Part shown: positions 10,029 to 20,722 of the stretch, in pieces
Layout: the number at the start of each line of letters is the position of its first letter
How positions within the stretch are numbered: the first letter of the stretch is position 1
Assembly: GCA_021018995.1 (NCBI GenBank)
Contig: CM037588.1
Span: 144,231,725-144,295,724 of the forward strand
Direction: 5' to 3'
From: Chloranthus sessilifolius
Taxonomy: Eukaryota; Streptophyta; Magnoliopsida; Chloranthales; Chloranthaceae
DNA length: 64,000 nt
Position numbers and translations under genes: made by a program
Notes under the pieces: model-generated
Databases searched by the model: none
What the model saw: only the letters and a program-made list of their open reading frames with translations
Told to the model about the DNA's origin: nothing

Positions 10029-11703
10029 CGATTGCAAGAACAAGGTTGTCATTTTTAGACCTAACATAAGAAGATCATTTCGATTTCAAGGAGTAAGGTC
10101 ATCACATATGCCACTGATCTCAGCAGTAAGGGCCGAGCGAATGATCAGGAAGGGTTGCAGTGGATACTTGGCCTTCTTAAAGGAGGACAAGGAAGAAAAG
10201 AACGTTATCTCTGAGATAGCAGTTGTGCGAGACTTCGCCGATGTCTTTCCAGAGGAATTGCCTGGATTACCTCCAGAGAGAGAAGTAGAATTAACCATTG
10301 ACTTAGCACCGGGAACGGAGCCTGTTTCAAAAGCACCATATAGGATGGCTCCGGCTGAGTTGAAGGAGTTGAAAGAGCAACTACAAGAAGTCATGGACAA
10401 AGGGTTTGTCAAACCGAGTGTGTCTCCGTGGGGAGCACCGGTCTTGTTTGTCAAGAAGAAGGATGGGTCAATGCGTCTATGCATTGACTATCGACAACTG
10501 AACAAACTCACTGTGAAGAACCGCTACCCTTTGCCTAGAATTGACGATCTGTTTGATCAACTGCAAGGAGCGAGGTATTTTTCCAAGATTGACCTGAGAT
10601 CTGGATACCATCATTTGGGAGTTAAGGCAGAGGATATCAAGAAGACAGCTTTCAGGACACAGTATGGACACTATGAATTCCTTGTGATGCCGTTTGGGTT
10701 GACGAATGCTCCGGCATCATTTATGGATCTGATGAATCGGGTGTTTAAACCACACCTGGACTCCCGCGTCATAGTGTTCATTGATGATATTTTGATATAC
10801 TCCAAATCCATGACGGAACACGAAGAACATTTGAGGATTCCTCTACAGACGCTACGTGAACACCAATTGTACGCCAAACTCAGCAAATGTGAGTTTTGGT
10901 TGGAAGAGGTTAGCTTTTTGGGACATGTTGTCTCAAAGCACGGTGTCACTGTAGATCCAGCAAAGATAGAAGCAGTGGTTAAATGGGAGCAACCAAAGAC
11001 AGTGACCGATGTCCGAAGTTTTCTTAGGTTAGTAGGCTATTATCAACGTTTCGTCGAGGGGTTTTCAAAGATATCGGGACCTCTCACGAAGCTAACACGA
11101 AAGGATTCAAGGTTTGAGTGGAATGAGGCATGCGAGAAGAGTTTTCAAGAACTCAAGACGAGACTCACTTCAGCTCCAGTGTTGGCGATTCCTTCAGGCA
11201 GTGGAGGATACGCAGTGTACAGCGATGCGTCATACAATGGTTTGGGTTGCGTGCTCAACCAACACAAGAAGGTGATAGCTTACGGATCAAGACAGCTGAA
11301 AGAACACGAGAAAAATTACCCAACTCATGACTTGGAGCTAGCAGCAGTCATTTTTGCGCTGAAGATTTGGAGACATTACTTGTATGGTGAGACGTTTTAA
11401 ATTTTCACCGATCAACTGTTTACACAGAAGGAGCTCAACATGAGACAGCGCAGATGGATGGAGTTCCTCAAGGACTATGATTGTTCTATACAGTACCATC
11501 CAGGCAAGGCTAACGTAGTGGCCAATGCCTTGAGTCGGAAGAGTTCAGCTCAGTTAGCTTGTTTGATTTTGGGTATGCACCGGTGGAAATTATTGGAAGA
11601 TCTGGCACTCTATGATGCAAACATTGAGTCGAAAGCTACAGGATCCTTTTTGGCTAACATCTCAGTGAGACCAGTAATATTTGAGCATATCCACTATCTA
11701 TAG
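10029..11703 (+). pseudogene. pol: Reverse transcriptase and RNase H of the middle chromovirus copy
   Basis: Conserved blocks appear in order: the linker [69 protein letters not shown], the catalytic FIDDILIYS box (10780-10806) and SFLGHVVS. RNase H follows ([42 protein letters not shown]) and the linker [16 protein letters not shown]. In the family these copy RNA into DNA and remove the RNA. The reverse transcriptase frame (10108-11400) is intact. Downstream are a TAA at 11398, a small deletion in the DHKSL region near 11416, and a TAG at 11701 that looks like CAG-to-TAG. Confidence 0.93.
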
Positions 11704-12154
11704 ATGAAAGATCCGACGTTAACAAAGATTCATCAAGACGTGATTGAAGGCATCAGGCTGGACTTCTCAGTGAAAGAAGATGGTTCCTTTAGTTCAAAGG
11801 CCGTCTCTGCATTCCGGACAATGCCGATCTAAGACGAACGGTACTTGATGAAGCCCACAAGTCAAATTATGCTATCCACCCTGGTAGCACCAAAATGTAC
11901 CAAGACTTGAAGAAGAACTATTGGTGGAGAGGTTTGAAGCAAGACGTTGCCGAATATGTGTCACGGTGTTTGACCTGTCAGCAAGTGAAGATTGATCATA
12001 GGCATCCTGTTGGACTATTACAGCCCTTACCAATACCAGAATAGAAGTGGGAATCGATCTCTATGGATTTCATTGTTGGATTACCGCGTACTGCCAAGAG
12101 ACACAATGCCATTTGGGTAGTCGTGGATCGACTGACCAAATCAGCGCACTTCAT
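11704..12154 (+). pseudogene. Integrase N-terminal zinc finger and start of catalytic core
   Basis: The zinc-binding domain is readable with frame changes: EAHKSNYAIHPGSTKMY, YWWRGLKQDV, and CLTCQQVKIDHR (about 11835-12010). [10 protein letters not shown] and the first catalytic Asp in [12 protein letters not shown] follow. A TAG near 12042 stands where the family has Trp. The core stops abruptly at about 12154; the second Asp and the Glu of the DDE triad are absent. The frame then passes directly into the tail of the post-pol ORF. Confidence 0.85.
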
Positions 12155-12464
12155 TATGTTCCATACGCTCCGCTACATCTACCCGTCCGACTATCAGCGG
12201 TACCTCGCTCAGGAGGAGTGGACCGCCTTCCATAGGGGTCCCGTCTTCCATCCGACCGTCGCGGCTACCGACACGGGTACTTCCACATCTGCACCAGTTT
12301 CGCCGACCGCGACACCACAGCCACCACCGTCGACTACGACTAGCCATCCACCCCCTGAGCAGCCGCAGCTACCTTCGACCACCCGGCCAGCTCCAGCGGA
12401 CCCGCCAGCTCAGATGGAGCAGCTCGCTCCAGCACCGGACCAGCCTAGCGAGGGGACAGCATGA
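12155..12464 (+). pseudogene. C-terminal tail of the post-pol ORF fused in frame to integrase
   Basis: From ATGTTCCATACGCTCCGC on, the sequence is nearly identical to the tail of the extra ORF in copy B (15600-15870). It has the segment [16 protein letters not shown] and then a Pro/Thr/Ser-rich stretch. The joint preserves the frame, giving a 133-codon open stretch from 12063. Short homology around CTTNNTTATGTTCC at the breakpoint suggests deletion or template switching that removed the rest of integrase, the palindrome array, the promoter and most of the ORF. This tail keeps the CAG that became TAG in copy A. Confidence 0.85.
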
Positions 12465-12738
12465 GCCTTGGACTGCCATACTTGGCATTGTATTTTTGTT
12501 GTATGGCAAAATTTTGGTCGTACTGTGAATTATAGTGATATACAATTTTGTAAATTTTCTGTTAATTAATATAATGTTTTTTGTAAATTTTCTAGTGCAA
12601 TTATTTTTATGCTATGTGGGTGTCTGTGTCGTGTTGTGTTACTCAACTGGTCCACCTCACCCCAGCGTGTGGGGGGGGAACTAGACCGACGCACCTTTGG
12701 GTTATTTTCGAGGACGAAAATTCCCAAGGTGGAGAGTA
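12465..12738 (+). other. 3' untranslated stretch and polypurine tract before LTR2
   Basis: Homologous to 5256-5552 and 15900-16179. A run of eight G is at about 12670, and the segment ends with the polypurine tract AAGGTGGAGAGTA. No gene. Confidence 0.75.
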
Positions 12739-13347
12739 TGTAATATCTTGAAAAAAAAATCACGTTAAACAGTGACCTCGAGATCCATGCCCGACGGATC
12801 ATAGGTTGACCATGTAGGAGTTCACTAGTTGACGTAGGATAGGATGAACGGATGAGATGTAAGAATTTAAGTGAGTGAGTGGAGAGTGAGGAAAACCTGG
12901 AGTCACATACACTTATTCGGGTGTATGTGCTCAACACACAAGCCAGAGGGGAGATAAAAGGGTTTAATAGCCCTAGTTTCTCTTTTGCTTGGTTGTTGAG
13001 GGAGAGTAAAGAAGAGAGAGAGAAAGTAAGGAAGGGTAGTTGAGCTAGGAGTTATTGTGGGTGATTGGAAGGGGATTCAAGCATTTAAAAGGGCGATTCA
13101 ACGCGAACGATCCGTTCAAGCCAAAGCTGGAACCCTAGCCTTTCCAATCCACTTGATTTAATCAATTTGAGATTGATTGAAGGTAAAATTCTTGTAGATT
13201 AAATGCATAGATTAAAAGGTTTAATAGTAGTTAGAAATAGCTAAAACCATAGGAAAATGGCTTAGAAGAGAAAGGAAAATTGTTGGAAGAAGATTGGGAA
13301 GAACAGCCAAAAGGGGGCTGAGTCTGGCAAATTCGATTAATCAAATT
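12739..13347 (+). repeat. LTR2, 5' part only (609 bp)
   Basis: Starts TGTAATATC after a polypurine tract and follows LTR1 and LTR3 for about 600 bases, closer to LTR3 by its small differences. Just after the first palindrome of the LTR array it switches to internal sequence (GGACAAAATCAGACAA, also at 2714). About 1.95 kb of LTR, the primer site and all of gag-pol are therefore missing here. Confidence 0.85.
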
Positions 13348-14130
13348 GGACAAAATCAGACAATAGAATTCGAGAAGTCGGGTCAAAACCGATTAATCAA
13401 TTTTTCAAATCGATTAATCGATTTGAGGATCTGATTAATCGAGTTTTGGTCGACTAATCGACTGGCATCAGCCAGTGAGGAAAAACTTGGGCAAATGAAA
13501 AAAATTAGAAAATTTCGATCAATTGAGGGGATTCGATTAATCAATTTTATAACTCGATTGATCGACAATGGGTCTCGATTAATTGACTGGCAGAGGCCAG
13601 TGGGCCTGATATTTGAAAGATTTAAAGTCATAGTGAATTCGACTAATCGATCTAAGTTTCGATTGATCGAAATTCGGGTTTCGATTAATCGATCCTGAGA
13701 TTCGATTAAAAACTTAAGGGACCTTCAAAGGAAATTTGAATTATTTGAAATTTCAATTAATCGAAGCTGATTTCGATTAATCGATTTCTGATTCGATTAA
13801 TCGAACTGAAAAATTTGACTAATCGAGTCATTTAAGAAATTCGAAAAAATTTTGAAGGACCATGCGATTTCGACTAATCGAAGTAAAATTTGATTAATCG
13901 ATTTTAGAATTTCGATTAATCGAAAAGGGATTTCGATTAATCGACTGGCTAACACCAGTGAGCTAAAATTTTGAAATTTTAAACTGCTACGATTTCGATT
14001 AATCGAAACGGATTTCGATTAATCGATTTTGTATTTCGATTAATCGATTTGGGAAATCGATTAATCGATTTCGAGCGCCTTAGCTAATTTTGCAATTCGA
14101 TTAATCGACTTTGAGAAATCGATTAATCGA
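13348..14130. repeat. Palindrome array TCGATTAATCGA, copy B
   Basis: Duplicate of 2713-3460, with about 25 motif copies and the same CTGGC/GCCAG hairpins. It has two additional palindromes near 14035-14065 that are missing in copy A, showing that motif number changes between copies. Confidence 0.9.
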
Positions 14131-14139
14131 ACCAGGGCT

Positions 14140-14148
14140 TATATATAC
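14140..14148 (+). promoter_or_regulatory. TATA box of the post-pol ORF, copy B
   Basis: TATATATAC lies 226 bases before the ATG at 14366, with the same leader as copy A. Confidence 0.5.
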
Positions 14149-14365
14149 ATGAGTTGGAGTTTTTGGTGCCATTCAAAATTTTTTTATGAGGGCGCCATTT
14201 TCTTTCTCTTCTTCAACCGACCGAGAGACCTAGGGTTTGAATTTTCCGTCAATTTTGCATCTGCAATCGCACACATTCGCATCTGAAACCTAAGGTAAAC
14301 CCTAGGATCGCGTATTTCTTCAATTTGAGTTAGAGAAACCCTAGTTTTCTTAAATTTTCACCACG

Positions 14366-15899
14366 ATGCCGCTCAAAACACGTTTGTCTTCAAAGAAGGC
14401 AACCTCCAAGCTATCGGTCCGGTGTAAGAATGCCGCACCGCCACCACCGACCCCATCGCCATCGACATTAGACACCACGTCTCGGTCGACGGGTGCATCT
14501 TCGCGTGAGCCTTCACGTGAATCCACACCTATGCCACCACCACCCACCAATGTGGTTCAACCCAACGAGTGGTGGGCAGCTAAGACCATTGGGTTCGATT
14601 TCATTATCGACCCAACCCTATTCACGGACCGGCATCTGCAGGGCGAGACCAATTGGGCCTGTAACTACCTCAAAAAGGCCGGTCTCGCCAACCTCTTAAA
14701 ACCAACCCGTGGGACCTACTACCCTCGATTGGTTTGTTTGTTTTACCAGGGCCTTACCGATGGCCCTACCGATGACGTGGTCTTGACCAAGATAGAGGGT
14801 CGAGACTACACCATCACGCGCCGTCACATCCATGAAGCACTTGAGTGCTATTTGGATTTTGTACCTAAGACCAGCCTATTTCCACCATTCCCAGAGGAGG
14901 TGGATGTCGAAGAGATCATCCGCGACATGACCAAGGGGAAGAGGGGTTCGGGCACCTCAGTTCGAATGGTGGATCTTCCTCCGTATATGTGGATGCTCGA
15001 CTCCATTATCAAATGCAATCTATACCCTATGCGCCACGACACCGAGCGCGTGGTGTTGGTGCAACAAGCACTATACGCGACCTACAAGGGCCGTTGGTTT
15101 GATGCCACCATGATCGTCCTAGAGGGGATGCGATACATGAAGGGCAAGTTGATGAAGGGCAACCTCAGGCCCAAGGAGAAGATGCCTTACGCTCCGCTCA
15201 TCTCGAGCAGTTTGGAGAGCTATTCTGACGCTCCCGCCTACACCATATCGCCCCACGAGGTACGGGCGACGGACAAGATTAAGTGGTTCTCACACTCCTC
15301 GTGGAACCGGAGTTACAACCTTCTCAAGAAGGTCTTGCCTGCAGCTGGCGCAGCTGTAGCCCCACCACCACAACTAGACCCACCCGCCGACGGGGCACCA
15401 CCAGTGGGGGAGGCTCCACCTGTTATCCCGCCAGCTGCGAGCCAGCCTATCATTCCACCTTCTACCACCGCAGCTACACCCCCACCTCGATCCACCCCAA
15501 CGACGCCGACCCGCATCTCACTCCGGCCCTACCATCGAGGACGTGTTGGCACGTATGGAGGCCAACAACGAGCGGATGAACCGGAGGATGGACTTCCTTA
15601 TGTTCCATACGCTCCGCTACATCTACCCGTCCGACTATCAGCGGTACCTCGCTCAGGAGGAGTGGACCGCCTTCCATAGGGGTCCCGTCTTCCATCCGAC
15701 CGTCGCGGCTACCGACACGGGTACTTCCACGTCTGCACCAGTTTCGCCGACCGCGACACCACAGCCACCACCGTCGACTACGACTAGCCATCCACCCCCT
15801 GAGCAGCCGCAGCTACCTTCGACCACCCGGCCAGCTCCAGCGGACCCGCCAGCTCAGATGGAGCTCTGGCCGACCGGACCAGACCTAGCGAGGGGATGA
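14366..15899 (+). pseudogene. Post-pol extra ORF, copy B (plant transposon-protein-like domain)
   Basis: The ATG at 14366 opens 437 codons that are intact through the globular region. Residues 1-60 are basic and Pro/Ser-rich. About 65-290 form the conserved part (NEWWAAKTIGFDF, YYPRLVCLFYQGL, EGRDYTITRRHIHEALE, PFPEEVDVEEIIRD, LYPMRHDTERVVLVQQAL). A Pro/Ala-rich tail follows. Against copy A, 17 bases are missing at about 15510 between two GCCGAC direct repeats, which shifts the frame of the tail. The original tail is readable from 15543 to 15899. Function unknown; the nearest family I recognise is the plant 'putative transposon protein' (Transposase_32-like) domain. No signal peptide, membrane span or zinc knuckle is visible, which speaks against a typical envelope or Gag protein. 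Confidence 0.7.
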
Positions 15900-16179
15900 T
15901 GAGCCTTGGACTGCCATACTTGGCATTGTATTTTTGTTGTATGGCAAAATTTTGGTTGTACTGTGAATTATAGTGATATACAATTTTGTAAATTTTCTGT
16001 TAATTAATATAATGTTTTTTGTAAATTTTCTAGTGCAATTATTTTTATGCTATGTGGGTGTCTGTGTCGTGTTGTGTTACTCAACTGGTCCACCTCACCC
16101 CAGCGTGTGGGGGGGGGGGAACCAGACCGACGCACCTTTGGGTTATTTTCGAGGACGAAAATTCCCAAGGTGGAGAGTA
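15900..16179 (+). other. 3' untranslated stretch and polypurine tract before LTR3
   Basis: Homologous to 5256-5552, with a G run at about 16109 and polypurine tract AAGGTGGAGAGTA just before LTR3. No gene. Confidence 0.75.
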
Positions 16180-18742
16180 TGTAATATCCTGAAAAAAAAA
16201 TCACGTTAAACAGTGACCTCGAGATCCATGCCCGACGGGTCATAGGTTGACCATGTAGGAGTTCACTAGTTGACGTAGGATAGGATGAACGGATGAGATG
16301 TAAGAATTTAAGTGAGTGAGTGGAGAGTGAGGAAAACCTGGAGTCACATACACTTATTCGGGTGTATGTGCTCAACACACAAGCCAGAGGGGAGATAAAA
16401 GGGTTTAATAGCCCTAGTTTCTCTTTTGCTTGGTTGTTGAGGGAGAGTAAAGAAGAGAGAGAGAAAGTAAGGAAGGGTAGTTGAGCTAGGAGTTATTGTG
16501 GGTGATTGGAAGGGGATTCAAGCATTTAAAAGGGCGATTCAACGCGAACGATCCGTCCAAGCCAAAGCTGGAACCCTAGCCTTTCCAATCCACTTGATTT
16601 AATCAATTTGAGATTGATTGAAGGTAAAATTCTTGTAGATTAAATGCATAGATTAAAAGGTTTAATAGTAGTTAGAAATAACTAAAACCATAGGAAAATG
16701 GCTTAGAAGAGAAAGGAAAATTGTTGGAAGAAGATTGGGAAGAACAGCCAAAAGGGGGCTGAGTCTGGCAAATTCGATTAATCAAAATTGAGATTCGATT
16801 AATCGATTTTCGCCAGGAAGTTGAAAGGTCAAAGAACCCGAATTCGATTGATCAAACTGAGTTTCGATTAATCGACTTTGATTTTTTGATTAATCGATTT
16901 TGGTGTCGATTAATCGACTGAGGACCTCCAGTGGACTCCAGTGGATGGAGGAAAAAGACATGGGGAAATCGACTAATTGAAATGGGATTTTGATTAATCG
17001 AATTTGAATTTCAATTAATCGATTTGGGATCGATTAATCGATTTTGGGAATTCAATTACTCGAATTGAGAATCGAATGGATAGAGTAGAGAATTTCGATT
17101 TATCGAATTGGGATTCGATTAATCGTATGGGAATCTCGATTAATCGATTTTGAGAATCAATTAATCGACTTTGAATTTCGATTAATCGATTTTGGGAATC
17201 GATTAATCGAATCAGATTCGATTAATCAACTTTGGAGTTCGATTAATCGACTGTGCCAATTTTTGTTGATTTTTGAGTTTGACTTTAAGATTCTTGGAGG
17301 GCCTTAGACCTTCTTTGTTACATCTTTAGTGATGTATTGCATGTGTTATGTTGTACCATAGGTGGTACATGTGATCAAGAGTACAAGGAGCCACGTGGGA
17401 CCTTGATGCATGATTTAGCGGAGACTTGAGATAGGGAACACCTTGAACATGTACTTTATTTTGCAAGAGCATGTATGTAGTGATATCGAACACAATACAA
17501 AACGGTTTTATTGCTTAAGAGTTTGTAAAAAGGGTGTGTGTGTGACATCTATAAGAGTAATCATAATGAGCCATCCCCAGGAGATGAGGAAGTAAAGTAA
17601 TAAGAGCATCAGGTGTGATACAAATGAATGGATACATCCCAGGGATGTATCCAAGATTGAATAATGTCTGATAAGGCCTGACTGATATAAGATACCACAC
17701 TTACAAGGTGAATAACTATAAGTAAAGCACCTGATATTTTTATTATTTGAGGTTTGATAGGATACCCCACCGACGTGGCGGGATACCCACGACTGACGCG
17801 GCAGGATATCCGTGACCGATACGGCGGCGAAACTGTAAGCCAGTGCGGAGGCTTATCCGTACACAATAAGCACACCCCAGGGGTGTTAAATTGAGATAAG
17901 TTGAAACCCCGCCACCGATACTCAGGGGAAAGGGGCTTGGGTACTAATTGTATTCCCAGGGAATACGTTTAAAACTGTCTATATAGATGACGATGAAGGG
18001 TATCTCATCGGGACTCGATGCTATATTGCTCGGGGATTACTTAAGTTGAAAGATTAAGTTTTACTTTAGGCCTATTCAGTGTCATTCATGATTTATTTAA
18101 AGACATATGTAAATTACCAGAAAAATGTGATTTATTTTCAACTGTATTTCTCAGTAACTGCATAGACTTATCATGCATGGCATATCATGGAATATATGTG
18201 AGTTATAATTTATATGTTCACTTGTGTTTGTTCCCTATTGAGATTGGATGTAGCTCACCCTTTAGACTATACGTCGCAGGTCCATTGTTAGCAGCTATTG
18301 ACACTTCAAGGGACGTTGACCCTGGTGAGTCAGACCCAGCACCTGGTGACGAGTTAGAGCCGCCTCCAAAGGACTTCTTCTAGAGGACTCTGCTATGCAT
18401 TTTGAGGGTTTTGTTTTGAGAGATTATTGGTACGGCTTGGTATGTCAAGTCTTGATTTTTATTTAAATCATGTAATTATGTATTGAGATATTCTTTTGGG
18501 CGAACCATCAGTGATGATTAGCTATCATCGATGGTTCGGATCGGTTCTACATTCTTGCAGGGGCATGATGGTAGAACTGTCTTTTGAGATGTGATGATGG
18601 TATTATTTCCGCATTTATTATTGTCATTTCAGTTCATTATTGTTGCTTGATATACCAAAGGTCCGTGCATAGCTAAGGGGCACGGTCAAGATGATCGTGT
18701 CGATGGCACGGGTTTCGAGGTGCCATAATCTGGGCTGTCACA
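16180..18742 (+). repeat. LTR3, complete (2563 bp), right end of the array
   Basis: Starts TGTAATATCC and ends CTGTCACA; aligns with LTR1 throughout. A palindrome array occupies about 16780-17255. No primer-binding site follows, so this is the true right end of the three-LTR array. The next bases CTAAG (18743-18747) continue the target sequence and are the likely target duplication; the left partner is not available because the left end is truncated. Confidence 0.9.
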
Positions 18743-19412
18743 CTAAGTCATATGTACGCGAGTGTCACAGATTATGCCTATGCTTAGGCATGGTTATTCA
18801 TTGAGATGATATCGAAGCAGGGATCACACTGTATTTGCATGCCTCAAAACTTATGATGGTATGGAACATCATGACGAGAGTGGTGAGTGCGGATTCATTG
18901 TAACCTCGTTCATTATGCTCTATACAGTGATCCTATCACCCCTGAGCCTTAAATATGATAGATTAAGTGTAGGACTTGTTTAAGGTTAAACTCATATTAG
19001 GTTAAGTGTTAATATATGAGTATGATAATAAGGCATCGTTGTGTAGGCCAGTATAAGATTAAGAACTTAAGTCTATACGTGTCATTCCTTACATAGCCAC
19101 TGTAAGGACTCTAACATCGACAATAAAGACGAGTCTCTAAAAAGAAAATATGAGTATGTTATGAAGTACGTGTTTTCGTCTTTAAAGACAGTACGCTTAT
19201 GGCCAGTCGCCTCATAGACTGAATGGAGTGTATAAGTATGTTATGATATGGAGGGCGTTATATTATGGTGGTATACTATAGTGGTGACCCTCACATGATA
19301 GGCTCGAGCAGCGACTCTGGCACATATCGTATTAGGAATAGAAGTATGTAGGTTTGCCCATGTGATGTACAAATGCATGTGACATTGTAATATGATATGT
19401 TGTGTGTATGAG
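18743..19412. repeat. LTR-type fragment, left half (split by an Athila-like insertion)
   Basis: Together with 25118-25836 it aligns with the reverse complement of 42123-43788, giving a third repeat family. Matches begin at 18743 and run to the insertion point. The family end GTGACA (25836) / TGTCAC (42123) is typical of a plant Ty3/gypsy LTR. The upstream part is lost where LTR3 inserted. Confidence 0.65.
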
Positions 19413-20697
19413 ATTGATCAATCTTAGATATTATCATTTTATTACCCTTAACTTAATGATGTTAGACCTTAGTTTGCTACTAATGAGATACTAGTGTGCA
19501 GACATTTAGAATAGATAGCAGAAAAGAGTCAAAGTGTTAGTCTTTGCCAAAATGAACTCAAAGAGCAATAAAAATATGATCGCACGAAAATACGATCCCA
19601 ATCTTATTCAAGACCAGTCAGTATGCTAAGACAAAGAGCTTTCATGACAAATCGTAAGAAGAATCGTATCTACGATTCTACAACTAAAGCAAAGACTGGA
19701 GAAAAAATCGTGAAGATACGATCGTTCGTGCTACAGAGATTGTGTTAAAGAAATTGTACTTACGATTGTATACCATGTTGCTGAAGATCACGTGAGAATT
19801 GCACTGCCATGCACAGAATAGAAAGAAATCTTGAAATAGAAGTCTTGCATTCTACGGATCTGAGAAGATTAGCGAAAAAATTTTGAAGATCTCTGCTACT
19901 TAAATTAAGGAGAAATTCCTACGTGCATCTACTATTCTAAAGCAAGGAAGGTTAGGATTAGGAAGTTTTGTTATTTTAGGAAACTTTTATTTTAGTAGTT
20001 TACTTTTATTTATAGGTCGTAACTTTTATTTACGACCTATAAATAAGAGGGCTGGGCATCAGAATTATTTGTCCAAGGCCTCTCAGTCACAATTGACAAC
20101 TGAGGTTGGGAAGCCTGAAGATCACCTTAGTGTAGCTTTAGAGTAGAGTATTCATAGTTTCTCACAAGCAATTGGCACCTGCAATTGGGAGATGAAAGAT
20201 CAATTTTATTGCTTTCTGGTTTAGATTTACTGTTTTGTAAACAACTGATAGTTCTTGATTTTAATTGACGACTAAGATTAAGAATTTGAAATATTTGTGT
20301 AATGGTATTTTATTTTCCATCTTCAATTTTTTAGTGTTTGATTGATACTCAAATTCTGGAAGGTTACAAATTAGTATAAATCTATATTGAAGAATTTTAG
20401 TTTCTTATTGATGCCCAAATTATGGAGGACTGAGATATAATGTAACAGTATTTTAAGTTTGTAGATATCTAAAGGCTGAAAGATTGTGATTGACAATCAT
20501 AATCTGAAAGACGAAAGATTTAGATTTATTTTTCTGCACCTTAGTTTAATTGAAAATCATTTTTTATTCTTTAAAGGCAAATAAACTTTTTGTGAGAATT
20601 CGAAACTTCCTCGTGGGAACGATCCTATCAATAGTGTTATAATTTCCATTGTACGCTTGCAATTGGTTAAGACATAGTATAATTTATAGAGTTGTTA
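19413..20697 (+). repeat. 5' LTR of an Athila/Tat-like element
   Basis: Begins TGATCAATC and ends GAGTTGTTA; matches 23778-25117. A TATA box CTATAAATA lies at 20037-20045 in a typical LTR promoter position. Target duplications GAGAT (19408-19412) and GAGGT (25118-25122) flank the element with one mismatch. The uninterrupted relative at 42830-42890 (reverse strand) reads GAGGT once, confirming the insertion site. Confidence 0.88.
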
Positions 20698-20704
20698 AGT
20701 TTTT

Positions 20705-20722
20705 TACGCCGTTACCGAGGAA
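20705..20722 (+). other. Primer-binding site, tRNA-Asp type (degenerate)
   Basis: TTACGCCGTTACCGAGGA lies eight bases after the 5' LTR and resembles the Athila/Tat primer site TGGCGCCGTTGCCGGGGA. This assigns the element to that group. Confidence 0.75.
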
